A stretch of 64,000 bases of DNA, taken from NCBI RefSeq assembly GCF_900187185.1, contig NZ_LT906465.1, positions 2,356,001-2,420,000 of the forward strand, written 5' to 3'. Below the pieces are notes generated by a model that worked only from the letters and a program-made list of their open reading frames with translations, ran no database searches and was not told where the DNA came from. Positions 18,094 through 26,918 of the stretch are shown in pieces. The stretch comes from Chryseobacterium taklimakanense. Lineage in GTDB: Bacteria > Bacteroidota > Bacteroidia > Flavobacteriales > Weeksellaceae. Within the stretch, counting starts at the first letter, position 1. Every line of letters starts with the position of its first letter. Both the position numbers and the translations under genes were made by a program.

Positions 18094-18564
18094 ATGAAAA
18101 GTGCAAGCAACGTAGACTATCAGTTGGATGCGATTGATAAAGAAATCATCTATATGCTGATGGATAATGCGAAGACCTCTTTGGCGCACATCTCAAAAAA
18201 TGTGGGGATCTCGACAACCGCAGTTCACCAGAGGATAAAAAAACTGGAGCAGGCGGGGGTTATAGAAAACTCCATTTCCTTCCTGAATCCCAGAAAAATA
18301 GGCTATAAAGTGGTTTCGTACATCGGTGTTTTCCTCGATCAGCCGAGCCATTACCAGGAAGCCGTAAAAGCGTTGAAGGACGTAAATGAGGTGGTAGAAG
18401 CGCATTATACCACAGGAAATTATACGATTTTCCTGAAGGTGCTCTGCCGTGATAACGACCACCTGATGCAGATCCTCAACAAACTCCAGAAGCTGAAAGG
18501 GGTAACGAGAACCGAAACTTTCATATCTTTGGAGCAGAGTATCAACCGACAGCTGAAGGTGTAA
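18094..18564 (+). CDS. Lrp/AsnC family transcriptional regulator
   Basis: The 156-residue protein has an N-terminal winged helix-turn-helix (about 14-60, with DKEIIYMLMDNAKTSLAHIS and STTAVHQRIKKLEQAGVI). A C-terminal ligand-binding RAM domain follows (about 75-150, with VVEAHYTTGNYTIFLKV). Length is standard for Lrp/AsnC regulators, which bind amino acids and form octamers around DNA. Its targets cannot be told; deoC and the amino acid and drug/metabolite exporters nearby are candidates by position only. Confidence 0.92.
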   Translation: MKSASNVDYQLDAIDKEIIYMLMDNAKTSLAHISKNVGISTTAVHQRIKKLEQAGVIENSISFLNPRKIGYKVVSYIGVFLDQPSHYQEAVKALKDVNEVVEAHYTTGNYTIFLKVLCRDNDHLMQILNKLQKLKGVTRTETFISLEQSINRQLKV

Positions 18565-18637
18565 GATTTTTACACAAAAATATCAAGATCATTGGCTGCG
18601 GCTGATGATTTTTTTTTATTTAATAAAGATTGTAATT

Positions 18638-19378
18638 ATGAAAATCAACACTTATTTAGATTCCACTTATCTGAAGACTCCTGCGCAATCCGGCCTTACA
18701 GAAGAACAGACTTTAAAAACAGTAATGGCGCTGGCTGATGAAGCCGATGCTCAAAATATTTTTGCGGTAATGATTCGTCCGGATTATGTAAAAGAGGTTA
18801 AAAATCATCTGCAACAATTAAAATCCGGAGTTAAAGTGGGAACAGTAATTGGTTTTCACGAAGGAAATTATTCTCCTGATGAAAAACTTTCAGAGGCAGA
18901 ACAGGCCATTAATGACGGAGCGGATGAACTTGATTTTGTGATCAATTACGAAGCTTACAAAAAAGGCGATTACCAGGTTGTTGAAAAAGAAGTTTTTGAA
19001 TGCACAAAGTTGTGTCTCGATCATGGAAAAACTGCAAAATGGATCATCGAGATCGCAGCTTTGACGGATATGCAAATCGCAGACCTTACGAAACGTATTT
19101 CAACCTGGGTCGAGGAAAAATTTCCCGGACAGGAAGATAAAGTTTTCGTGAAATCATCCACAGGATTTTATAAAACTGAAAACGGGAAACCTAACGGGGC
19201 CACGCCAGAAGGCATTAAAATCATGAAAGCCAACTCCGGAAAACTCCCTGTGAAAGCAGCCGGCGGAGTACGAAGCCACGATGAAGCGGTACAGATGATC
19301 AATCTGGGGGTGACCAGAATCGGGACTTCTTCGGCGTCGGCACTTTTGAAAGGCGACGAGGCCAGTTCCGGTTATTAG
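18638..19378 (+). CDS. deoC: Deoxyribose-phosphate aldolase
   Basis: DeoC splits 2-deoxyribose-5-phosphate into glyceraldehyde-3-phosphate and acetaldehyde during deoxynucleoside breakdown. The 246-residue product has the class I aldolase Schiff-base lysine at 172 in VKSSTGF. The Asp of DELDFVIN lies near 97, and AAGGVRSHDEA lies near 208. I start at the ATG at 18638, which matches the usual N-terminus; the open frame runs 11 codons further upstream without support. A terminator follows. Confidence 0.95.
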   Translation: MKINTYLDSTYLKTPAQSGLTEEQTLKTVMALADEADAQNIFAVMIRPDYVKEVKNHLQQLKSGVKVGTVIGFHEGNYSPDEKLSEAEQAINDGADELDFVINYEAYKKGDYQVVEKEVFECTKLCLDHGKTAKWIIEIAALTDMQIADLTKRISTWVEEKFPGQEDKVFVKSSTGFYKTENGKPNGATPEGIKIMKANSGKLPVKAAGGVRSHDEAVQMINLGVTRIGTSSASALLKGDEASSGY

Positions 19379-19402
19379 GATAAAATTTTAAATATGTACA
19401 AA

Positions 19403-19430
19403 AAAACCACGGCACCGGCTGTGGTTTTTC
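19403..19430 (+). terminator. Terminator of deoC
   Basis: AAAACCAC/GTGGTTTT arms (19403-19410, 19421-19428) flanked by A and T runs, with a short GC-rich centre. Confidence 0.8.
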
Positions 19431-19462
19431 CATTTTTATGTAAAACTTTGGAGTAAAAATTT

Positions 19463-19470
19463 TAGTTTTG
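19463..19470 (+). promoter_or_regulatory. -7 box of the EamA/PorV-like unit
   Basis: TAGTTTTG, 8 nt upstream of the ATG at 19479; no convincing -33 partner. Confidence 0.4.
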
Positions 19471-19478
19471 TTCAGATT

Positions 19479-20369
19479 ATGAAAAACTCTGCACTCTTCC
19501 GCCTTCATTTTATCGTTTTTCTTTGGGGATTCACAGCAATCTTGGGAAAACTTATCCATGCGAATGCACAAAATTTGGTTTTTTACCGTATGCTGTTTGC
19601 GGCAGTTTTTCTTTTTGTTTTCATCAGAATTTTCAAAAAACAAAGCATTAGAGTTTCGAAAAAACTGTTTTGGCAGCTGGCGGCAATCGGCGCTTTTATG
19701 GCATTGCACTGGCTTTGTTTCTTTCATTCCATCAAAGTTTCAAATGTTTCTATTGCACTAAGTTGCCTGTCCCTATCCACGTTATTTGCGGCGATTCTGG
19801 AACCTGTAATCTTTAAACGGAAAATCGATGTTTCCGAAATCGCGATGGGAATCGTCATTCTGTTTTGTATGTATTTGATCTTCCAGACAGAATTCAGGTA
19901 TAAGGAAGGAATTTTCTATGGCGTGCTCACCGCGCTTTTCGGAACTGTCTTTTCTGTTTTTAACGGCAGACTTTACGGCAAAACTTCTTCAGGAAATATC
20001 ATTTTTTACGAGATCTTCTGTGGTTGGGCAATTCTCAGTGTTTTCTATATTTTAACTGGACAGGTTGGGCAGCTTAATGAAATAAGTTACAGGGATTTAG
20101 CGTTAGTTACATTGTTGGCGGCTGTTTTCACGGCATATCCGATGTTTGAATCGATTAACCTTATGAAGCATATCACCCCGTTTACGCTGATTTTAACGGT
20201 AAACCTGGAACCGATTTACGGGATTATCCTGGCGTATTTTATTTTTGGCGATTCAGAGCATATGAGCCCGGTATTTTATGTGGCATCGCTGGTGATGATC
20301 CTCTCTATTGTCGCCAACGGAATTATAAAAGCCAGGAAGAAAGCCAGACAAATTGAAACACAGTTATGA
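19479..20369 (+). CDS. EamA/DMT-family transporter
   Basis: The 296-residue product has about ten membrane helices in two halves of five, the layout of drug/metabolite (EamA) exporters. Conserved points are FLWGFTAILGKL near 13 and the second-half PFTLILTVNLEPIYGIILAYFIFGD near 232. Such proteins export amino acids or other small metabolites; the substrate cannot be predicted. Its stop overlaps the start of the PorV-like gene (ATGA), so the two are translationally coupled, though a functional link is not obvious. Confidence 0.88.
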   Translation: MKNSALFRLHFIVFLWGFTAILGKLIHANAQNLVFYRMLFAAVFLFVFIRIFKKQSIRVSKKLFWQLAAIGAFMALHWLCFFHSIKVSNVSIALSCLSLSTLFAAILEPVIFKRKIDVSEIAMGIVILFCMYLIFQTEFRYKEGIFYGVLTALFGTVFSVFNGRLYGKTSSGNIIFYEIFCGWAILSVFYILTGQVGQLNEISYRDLALVTLLAAVFTAYPMFESINLMKHITPFTLILTVNLEPIYGIILAYFIFGDSEHMSPVFYVASLVMILSIVANGIIKARKKARQIETQL

Positions 20370-21448
20370 AAAGATATCTATTTTTTGTTTTAATAATTTG
20401 CTTCAGCATTTCCCACGCGCAGATTGTAAGGAAGTATTCCAATGAATTTCTGAATATCGGTGCCGGTGCAAGAGGCCTTGGAATGGGCGGTGCGGTGATT
20501 TCAAATCAGGATGATGTTTACTCGCCAATGTGGAATCCCGCAGGTTTGCTCGGTATAGAAAGGGATTGGCAAGGCGCAGCAATGCACGCTGAATATTTTG
20601 AAAATATTGCTAAATACGATTATATAGCCTTCGCAAAACCCTTGGATAATAAAGGTGGTGTTTTTGCGGTTTCTTTGGTGAGACTCGGAGTTGATGATAT
20701 CCTGGATACTACCCAAATGATTGATTCTGAAGGAAATATTGATTACGATAAAATTCAGAAGTTTTCTCAGGCGGATTATGCGGGAATCCTTTCTTATGCT
20801 TTCAATCTTGGCGGAAACCATAAGCTGAACCTGGGCGTAAATGCCAAAATCGTGTACAGAAACGTGGGGCAGTTCGCCAACGGTTTCGGTTTTGGGTTCG
20901 ATGTCGGTGCGATGTATAAGGCTGATAACGGCTTGCGCTACGGTGCGATGCTGAGAGATGCCACTACGACCGTAAATTTCTGGACAGTTAATCAGGAAAA
21001 ACTTTCTGCAGCCGTAAATGGAGAAGAGTTCAATCCGGCACCGAAAGATAAAATAGAAATAACCATGCCTAAGCTGAATGCAGGGATTTCCAGAAATTTT
21101 GAACTCAACAGAGATCTGGAACTTCTCCCCGAAGCAGGAATTAATGTCGATTTTGCAAAAACTGCGGCCCTGATTTCGACGGATTTTGCAAGCATCACGC
21201 CTTACGCCGGCGCTGAACTGAAATTTCAGGATATGATTTTCGTGCGGGTGGGTGTCAACCGTTTCCAGACTGTAACCGATATTGAAGATTTAAAAAGAGA
21301 AGTTTCCTTTCAGCCGAGTGCAGGCCTGGGAATAAAGTATAAAGGCCTTACGCTGGATTATGCGATCTCAAATTCCGGTATCAACGGTTCCAATTTCTTC
21401 TCCAATTTCTTTTCTCTGAAACTGGATATGGGCGGTTTCCGAAATTAG
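20366..21448 (+). CDS. PorV/PorQ-like outer membrane barrel protein (type IX secretion family)
   Basis: This 360-residue protein has a signal peptide (1-18, ends SHAQ) and a beta-barrel pattern throughout. The N-terminal stretch NIGAGARGLGMGGA followed by YSPMWNPAGL is characteristic of the PorV/PorQ/FadL-like family. PorV carries T9SS cargo between the translocon and the attachment complex. The second common member, called PorV2 in some annotations, is less understood, and this protein could be that one because it is not beside other por or gld genes. The presence of two T9SS cargo genes in the window is consistent. It ends in a clean barrel strand (FFSLKLDMGGF). Confidence 0.75.
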   Translation: MKRYLFFVLIICFSISHAQIVRKYSNEFLNIGAGARGLGMGGAVISNQDDVYSPMWNPAGLLGIERDWQGAAMHAEYFENIAKYDYIAFAKPLDNKGGVFAVSLVRLGVDDILDTTQMIDSEGNIDYDKIQKFSQADYAGILSYAFNLGGNHKLNLGVNAKIVYRNVGQFANGFGFGFDVGAMYKADNGLRYGAMLRDATTTVNFWTVNQEKLSAAVNGEEFNPAPKDKIEITMPKLNAGISRNFELNRDLELLPEAGINVDFAKTAALISTDFASITPYAGAELKFQDMIFVRVGVNRFQTVTDIEDLKREVSFQPSAGLGIKYKGLTLDYAISNSGINGSNFFSNFFSLKLDMGGFRN

Positions 21449-21471
21449 AAGCCGGGCATTGTTTTTTTATT

Positions 21472-21479
21472 TAAATTTG
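21472..21479 (+). promoter_or_regulatory. -7 box of the secreted unknown gene
   Basis: TAAATTTG, a full consensus box, 19 nt upstream of the ATG at 21499. Confidence 0.5.
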
Positions 21480-21498
21480 AACGTATAACAATCACAAT

Positions 21499-22293
21499 AT
21501 GAAATCAATTTTTAAAATAATGTTCGTGCTGTCCTTTGCCGGGCTTTCAGCGCAGTCGGTTTCAGACTATACATACGTCTACGTACCGAAAAAATTTAAG
21601 GATTTTAAAACCAATAACGCGTACAACCTCAATAAAATTCTTTCCCTGAAATTGGGAGATAAAAATTACAGGGTTGTAAATGACCTGCCGGAAGAATGGC
21701 CGGAGGAATTGCAGCAGGATAAATGCTCTGTTCTGATGTCGGAAGTTCTGAATGATAGCAATATGCTGAAAAACCGTGTGAAGCTTGATTTTACTGACTG
21801 CAATGGTAAGGTGGTTTTAAGCATTCCTGCAACCGGTGATTATAAGGAATTTGACAAAGGTTTTCAGGATGCTTTGGTAAAAGCAATTGCCAGAGTTCCG
21901 GTTTCTGCTGCTACTCTCGTAACAGTGCCTGTTGCGAAAACTGAACCGGCTGCAAAAGTGGAAAACGTTACGCAAGAGCAGGCTGTTCCTGTAAACACCG
22001 TTCAAAAGGTTACCTCTGTAAATTCCCCAGGCACTGAAAACAGAGCGGAAATCTTCAAGAACGGAAATGTTGCTTTCAATAAAGTGAAATTATCTCCTAC
22101 ACAGTTTATTTTTACCAACAGTAACAGTTCTGTACCGTTTGCAACTTTTCGGGAATCAACTAAATCCGGAGTATACCGGGTTCAGCTGGAAAATGGAATT
22201 CAAACATTAGGTTATGATGAGGGAAATAAGCTGGTGGTCGAAATTCCCCAAAACGACGGTTCTTACAGAAAGGAAGAATTCATAAGACAATAA
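21499..22293 (+). CDS. Secreted protein of unknown function
   Basis: I do not recognise this 264-residue protein. A signal peptide covers about 1-19 (ends LSAQS). Residues 20-130 form a compact domain that starts YTYVYVPKKFKDFKTN, with two Cys (in DKCSVL and DFTDCNG). A Val/Thr/Pro/Ala-rich linker (about 132-175) joins it to a C-terminal domain. There is no T9SS tail and no lipobox Cys. It follows the PorV-like gene by 50 nt but has its own -7 box. Confidence 0.7.
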   Translation: MKSIFKIMFVLSFAGLSAQSVSDYTYVYVPKKFKDFKTNNAYNLNKILSLKLGDKNYRVVNDLPEEWPEELQQDKCSVLMSEVLNDSNMLKNRVKLDFTDCNGKVVLSIPATGDYKEFDKGFQDALVKAIARVPVSAATLVTVPVAKTEPAAKVENVTQEQAVPVNTVQKVTSVNSPGTENRAEIFKNGNVAFNKVKLSPTQFIFTNSNSSVPFATFRESTKSGVYRVQLENGIQTLGYDEGNKLVVEIPQNDGSYRKEEFIRQ

Positions 22294-22298
22294 AAAAA

Positions 22299-22320
22299 GC
22301 CTCAGTTGTTGAGGTTTTTT
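22299..22320. terminator. Bidirectional terminator between the secreted unknown and uvrC
   Basis: CCTCA/TGAGG stem (22300-22304, 22310-22314), A-run before and T-run after, usable in both directions. Confidence 0.8.
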
Positions 22321-22395
22321 TGTGTTTAACCAAAACGCGGTGAAGATATTTGGTTATCATTACAGAAAGCTGCGCAGGCTAAAAACTGTCAGACC

Positions 22396-24189
22396 TTAAT
22401 TCGAATTAAAATATTCCCAAACAATTTTGCCTTTAGATTTCCCGAGGATTTCTTCCAAAATCTCAATCGGCGCTTCCTTAATTCTTTTAACGGATTTTAA
22501 TTTGCTGAAGAGCAGTTCGATGGATTTTTCACCGACGCCAGGAATTTCCTCCAGCTCTGTTTTTATGGTTGAATTTTTCCTTCTCGTGCGGTGGTGTTTT
22601 ACGCCGAAACGGTGGGCTTCGTCACGCACGCGCTGCAGGATTTTCAGGGTTTCAGATTTTTTGTCCAGGTACAAAGGAATTGAATCTTCCGGGAAGAAAA
22701 TTTCCTCCAAACGTTTTGCAATGCCGATAATGGTAATTTTTCCGTAAAGCCCGAGCAGTTTTAAACTTTTCACGGCAGAAGAGAGCTGGCCTTTTCCGCC
22801 GTCGATTAATATTAATTGCGGCAGCGGCTCACCTTCATCCAGGAGCCTTTTGTAGCGGCGGTAAATCACTTCTTCCATCGTGGCGAAATCGTTCGGCCCG
22901 TCTACAGTTTTCGGGTGGAAGATCCTGTAATCCGCTTTGGAAGGTTTGCCGTCTTTGAAAACCACGCACGCCGAAACCGGATTTGTCCCTTGGATATTGG
23001 AATTGTCGAAACCTTCGATATGGCGCGGCTCGGCCGGCATTCGCAGCAGTTTCTGCATTTCTGCCATGATGCGGTTGGTGTGGCGTTCCGGATCTACAAT
23101 CTGCACCTGTTTCAGCTTTTCGAGGCGGTATTCTTTGGCATTTTTTTCTGAAAGTTCCACGATGCGTTTTTTGTCGCCCACTTTTGGGACAATCAGTTTA
23201 ACGCCCGGAATTTCAAAATTCAAATGAAACGGAAGCAAAATTTCCCTGGAGTCAGAATCAAATTTCCGGCGTATCTCGATCAGCGCTTCTTCCAGGATTT
23301 CTTCGTCGGTTTCCTCAATTATTTTCTTTATTTCCGTGGTGTAACTTTGGATGATATTTCCGTTCTGGATCTTGAAATAATTCACATAGGCCGCCGTCTC
23401 ATCGCTGGTCATCCCGAAAACATCCACATCATTGATGCTGGGATTTACAACCGTGTGTTTCGCCTGATAATCTTCCAGTAAATCGAGGCGTTCCTTCACC
23501 ATTTGTGCATTTTCGTACTCAAGATTTGATGCATAAGAGGTCATTTCATCCACCAGATAATTCTTTGCAAGCCGGAAATCCCCTTTGATGATCCCGCGGA
23601 TGGCTTCTATTTTTTTATCGTAATCTTCCTTGCTTTCAAGCTGCTCGCACGGGCCTTTGCAGTTTTTGATGTGATATTCCAGGCAGACTTTATATTTTCC
23701 TTCGGCAATTTTTTCAGGAGCCAGGTTCAGGTTGCACGTTCTTAGTTTGTAAATATGTTTAATGGTATCGAGCAGGATTTTTGCCGGGCGCACTTTGGCG
23801 TAAGGGCCATAATATTCCGAACCGTCTTTTATAATCGTTCTGGTGAGGAAAATGCGCGGAAAATCTTCGTTTTTGATGCAGATCCACGGATAGGTTTTGT
23901 CGTCCTTCATCATCACGTTATAAAACGGCTGATGTTCCTTGATCAGATTGTTTTCCAGCAACAGCGCATCGTATTCACTGGGAACAATCGTGGTTTCCAG
24001 CCGTTGTATTTTGCCCACCATAATCCTCGTGCGGTAACCTGAGAGATTCTTGTTGAAATAAGAAAGGACGCGTTTTTTTATATTTTTTGCCTTACCGACA
24101 TACAGCAGCTGCCCGTTTCTGTCGTAATAACGGTACACGCCGGGATCGGAAGGCAGGGTTTTCAGTTGAAGTTCGAGATCGGAGTTCAC
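22396..24189 (-). CDS. uvrC: UvrABC system protein C
   Basis: UvrC makes both incisions around bulky DNA lesions in nucleotide excision repair. The 597-residue protein has the GIY-YIG nuclease domain (about 15-90, PGVYRYYDRNGQLLYVG). The UvrB-binding segment (about 205-240) and the RNase H-like C-terminal nuclease (IEGFDNSNIQG near 375, DGGKGQL near 455) follow. A helix-hairpin-helix pair at the end contains LEEIPGVGEKSIELL. Length is normal. The start is GTG at 24189, because no ATG is near and the -7 box lies only 4 nt upstream. Confidence 0.96.
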   Translation of the reverse strand: MNSDLELQLKTLPSDPGVYRYYDRNGQLLYVGKAKNIKKRVLSYFNKNLSGYRTRIMVGKIQRLETTIVPSEYDALLLENNLIKEHQPFYNVMMKDDKTYPWICIKNEDFPRIFLTRTIIKDGSEYYGPYAKVRPAKILLDTIKHIYKLRTCNLNLAPEKIAEGKYKVCLEYHIKNCKGPCEQLESKEDYDKKIEAIRGIIKGDFRLAKNYLVDEMTSYASNLEYENAQMVKERLDLLEDYQAKHTVVNPSINDVDVFGMTSDETAAYVNYFKIQNGNIIQSYTTEIKKIIEETDEEILEEALIEIRRKFDSDSREILLPFHLNFEIPGVKLIVPKVGDKKRIVELSEKNAKEYRLEKLKQVQIVDPERHTNRIMAEMQKLLRMPAEPRHIEGFDNSNIQGTNPVSACVVFKDGKPSKADYRIFHPKTVDGPNDFATMEEVIYRRYKRLLDEGEPLPQLILIDGGKGQLSSAVKSLKLLGLYGKITIIGIAKRLEEIFFPEDSIPLYLDKKSETLKILQRVRDEAHRFGVKHHRTRRKNSTIKTELEEIPGVGEKSIELLFSKLKSVKRIKEAPIEILEEILGKSKGKIVWEYFNSN

Positions 24190-24193
24190 CTAA

Positions 24194-24201
24194 CAAAAAT
24201 A
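24194..24201 (-). promoter_or_regulatory. -7 box of uvrC
   Basis: TATTTTTG on the minus strand, 4 nt from the GTG start, implying a leaderless or nearly leaderless message. Confidence 0.45.
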
Positions 24202-24216
24202 GTGAATGATTTTTTA

Positions 24217-24323
24217 ATCGGGGCGCACAATTCCGGCTTTCACTACTCGCTTTTTTGCGCCTGGCTTCGGCCCCTTCCTGCAAAAAGAGCTCAAACATGC
24301 CGTTCAATCCGGGGCGCAGATTT
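24217..24323 (-). repeat. Dispersed intergenic element, family 2
   Basis: Between the divergent uvrC and hutH genes is a structured, GC-richer block. CTCGCTTTTTTGC pairs with GCAAAAAGAG, CCGGC pairs with GCCG, and the 9-mer CGGGGCGCA occurs as a direct repeat at 24219 and 24310. On the minus strand the blocks GGATTGAACGGC and AGTGAAAGCCGG resemble the cores of family 1. Confidence 0.5.
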
Positions 24324-24369
24324 CGTCTTTTTATGAAAATTCAGTAATTTTAAAACCAAATTTTAAACC

Positions 24370-25857
24370 ATGATTTACGGTATAGATACTTTCACTTTTC
24401 ACGATGTTTTGGAGATCGCCAAAAACCCTTCAAAAGCCAAACTCAACTCGCAGGCAAAAGACCAGATTCTGAATTCCAAGAAAAATGTTCAGAAAATTGT
24501 AGAGTCGGACCGCACGGTTTATGGCATCAACACCGGTTTCGGGCCGTTGTGCGATGTGAAAATTTCTGAGGAGGAAACGGCACAGCTTCAGCATAATCTT
24601 GTTATTTCTCACGCAGTAGGTGTCGGAAAACCGATTGATAAGGAACTTTCGAAAATTATGATGATAGCAAAGGTTCACGCTTTGTCCAAAGGATTTTCCG
24701 GCGTTTCTCTGGAAGTGATTGAGCGTCTGATTTTGATGCTTGAAAAAGATATCATCCCCGTAATTCCGGAACAGGGAAGTGTGGGCGCTTCGGGCGATTT
24801 GGCACCGTTGGCGCACATGGTTTTGCCGCTGCTCGGGCTGGGACAGGTTTGGGAAAACGGGGTTCCGGCAGAAACTGCTGTAATTTTCGAAAAAAATAAT
24901 CTTGAACCTTTAAAATTAGGGCCGAAAGAGGGTTTGGGCCTCATCAACGGGACGCAATTCATTCTCGCACACGCCATCAAAGGTTTGGAAAAAATGGAAT
25001 ATTTGCTGGATCTGGCGGATCTCACCGCAGCGATGTCGCTCGAGGCGTATCGCGGTTCTGCAAGTCCGTTTAAAAAAGAACTGCACGAAATCCGTCCGTT
25101 TGAGGGAAGCAAAAAAGTGGCCGCCAGAATGGTGAAATTCCTTGAAAATTCCGAAAATTTGAAATCTCACGAGTTTTGCGACCGTGTTCAAGATCCGTAT
25201 TCTTTCCGTTGTGTGCCGCAGGTGCACGGCGCAAGCAGAAATGCTTTTGAACATCTTCGTCAAATGGCAGAAACTGAACTGAATTCCGTAACCGATAACC
25301 CAATCGTTTTAAGCGCGGAAGAATCCATTTCCGGAGGGAATTTCCACGGGCAACTGATGGCGCTGCCTTTGGATTATGCGACGTTGGCGACGGCAGAACT
25401 GGGAAATATTTCGGACAGAAGAAGTTATCTGTTGCTTGAAGGAAAATTCGGTCTGCCAAGATTATTGACGGAAAGTTCAGGTTTGAATTCCGGTTTTATG
25501 ATTCCGCAATATACTTCTGCGGCGTTGGTTACGGAGAATAAAACGCTTTGTTTTCCGGCTTCGGCAGATTCTGTTCCGACGAGCCTTGGGCAGGAAGACC
25601 ACGTTTCTATGGGCAGCATTTCTGGCCGGAAATTCAACCAGGTTTTGGATAATTTGGTGAATATCTTAGCGGTTGAGCTCATGTTCGCAGCACAAGGTTT
25701 GGAATTCCGACGCCCGGCAAAATGCTCAAAAATTGTGGAAGAAAATTACGCGATCCTTCGTTCCAAAGTTGCCAAACTGGAAGATGACCGTTTGATCGGA
25801 AACGATATGCTCGCGATTGCGGAGTTGATCAGGAACAGGAAGTTCGTGGTGAATTAA
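24370..25857 (+). CDS. hutH: Histidine ammonia-lyase
   Basis: HutH removes ammonia from L-histidine to give urocanate, the first step of histidine use. The 495-residue protein has the MIO cofactor triplet Ala140-Ser141-Gly142 inside GSVGASGDLAPL and the aromatic lyase signature around it. Further conserved blocks are YGINTGFGPL (51-60) and QDPYSFRCVPQVHG near 276. A later FHGQLMALPLDY is also typical. No other hut genes are adjacent, which is usual for these genomes but leaves open whether urocanate is further degraded. Confidence 0.94.
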   Translation: MIYGIDTFTFHDVLEIAKNPSKAKLNSQAKDQILNSKKNVQKIVESDRTVYGINTGFGPLCDVKISEEETAQLQHNLVISHAVGVGKPIDKELSKIMMIAKVHALSKGFSGVSLEVIERLILMLEKDIIPVIPEQGSVGASGDLAPLAHMVLPLLGLGQVWENGVPAETAVIFEKNNLEPLKLGPKEGLGLINGTQFILAHAIKGLEKMEYLLDLADLTAAMSLEAYRGSASPFKKELHEIRPFEGSKKVAARMVKFLENSENLKSHEFCDRVQDPYSFRCVPQVHGASRNAFEHLRQMAETELNSVTDNPIVLSAEESISGGNFHGQLMALPLDYATLATAELGNISDRRSYLLLEGKFGLPRLLTESSGLNSGFMIPQYTSAALVTENKTLCFPASADSVPTSLGQEDHVSMGSISGRKFNQVLDNLVNILAVELMFAAQGLEFRRPAKCSKIVEENYAILRSKVAKLEDDRLIGNDMLAIAELIRNRKFVVN

Positions 25858-25870
25858 TTTTAAATTTTTC

Positions 25871-25926
25871 ATTCCGTAGGAATCTCAGCAAAATATTTGT
25901 TTATTTTTTATTTAGATTCCTGCGGA
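25871..25926. repeat. Inverted repeat with mini-hairpin ends
   Basis: TCCGTAGGAATCT (25873-25885) is repeated inverted with one change at 25914-25926, separated by 28 A/T-rich nt. The left arm itself folds as ATTCC-gta-GGAAT. The structure lies between convergent hutH and the dioxygenase gene and may also end transcription. Confidence 0.5.
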
Positions 25927-26015
25927 TTGACAGTACTTACGCAAAAATTTCAGATTTATCAAGAAGCAATGATCCAATATGCACGTTGCAACTAATACAT
26001 CTGTTCTCACTTAAA

Positions 26016-26843
26016 TCACCCAATCCTCACACTCGTCATACTCAAACTTCCGCCAATCAGTTCATCATTAAATAAAGACAGTTCATCAGATTTTTCTTTT
26101 AACCCTAAAGTATAAATCAGCGGCAGATAGTGGTCCGGCGTTGGAACAGCGTATTGCAAAGCAGTTCCCTGTTTTTGATAATCAATTAAATTCTGGAAAT
26201 TGCCCTCCAGAAGCCAGTTGTTGGTTTTCTCGCGGGCTTCAATTGCCCAGTCCCAACCGGAACCGACCGTGTTGATGTGGCGCCAATCAATCATCCGCAA
26301 GTTATGGACGATGTTTCCGCTGCCGAGGATAAGGATGCCTTTTTCACGCAGTTTGTTGAGTTTTTTAGCCAAATCGAAATGATATTGCGGCGGTTTCGTG
26401 TAATCGATACTCAACTGAATTACGGGAATATCGGCCTCAGGATACAGATGTCTGATGACGCTCCACGCACCGTGGTCCAGTCCCCAACTGTGGTCTTCTT
26501 CCACCAAAACCGGCGCAAAAAGTTCGGCAGTTTCTTTTGCCAAAGCCGGATTTCCGGGAGCGGGATACTGCACTTCAAACAGTTCCTTAGGGAAACCATA
26601 AAAATCGTGAATGGTTTTCGGCATTTCCATCGCAGTAACGAAAGTTCCCTCTGTAAACCAGTGCGCAGAAACACAGAGAATGGCATTAGGTTTCGGAATT
26701 TTTTTAGAAACTTCCCGAAATCCAGCCACAAACTGGTTCTCCTCAATCGCATTCATCGGTGAACCGTGTCCCAGAAAGAGAACAGGCATTTTTTCGGTGG
26801 TTTTGAAACCTTCGGAAATATTGCTTAAATCGTTTAAATTCAT
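26016..26843 (-). CDS. Extradiol ring-cleavage dioxygenase, DODA/YgiD type
   Basis: The 275-residue protein belongs to the class III extradiol dioxygenase family that includes 4,5-DOPA dioxygenase and E. coli YgiD. Metal-ligand and catalytic histidines are visible in LFLGHGSPM (His26), CVSAHWFT (His61) and HSWGLDHGAW near 120. The later ILGSGNIVHNLR near 177 is a family hallmark. I chose the ATG at 26843 because MNLNDLS begins the usual N-terminus; the frame extends 13 codons upstream into the terminator of the YceI gene. The natural substrate is not known. Confidence 0.88.
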   Translation of the reverse strand: MNLNDLSNISEGFKTTEKMPVLFLGHGSPMNAIEENQFVAGFREVSKKIPKPNAILCVSAHWFTEGTFVTAMEMPKTIHDFYGFPKELFEVQYPAPGNPALAKETAELFAPVLVEEDHSWGLDHGAWSVIRHLYPEADIPVIQLSIDYTKPPQYHFDLAKKLNKLREKGILILGSGNIVHNLRMIDWRHINTVGSGWDWAIEAREKTNNWLLEGNFQNLIDYQKQGTALQYAVPTPDHYLPLIYTLGLKEKSDELSLFNDELIGGSLSMTSVRIG

Positions 26844-26857
26844 TTTCAAAATTTTTA

Positions 26858-26896
26858 GAAAAAAAAGATGGAAGCCTCCCAAGAAACTCCCATCTT
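26858..26896 (-). terminator. Terminator of the YceI gene
   Basis: AAGATGG/CCATCTT arms (26865-26871, 26890-26896) followed on the minus strand by eight T. Confidence 0.8.
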
Positions 26897-26918
26897 CGAT
26901 CTTCAGGTTTCCTGTTGT

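Noticed and set aside
18605-18637. Extended N-terminus of deoC
   Set aside because: The extra 11 codons (MIFFYLIKIVI) are AT-rich spacer sequence and no DeoC homologue that I know begins there.
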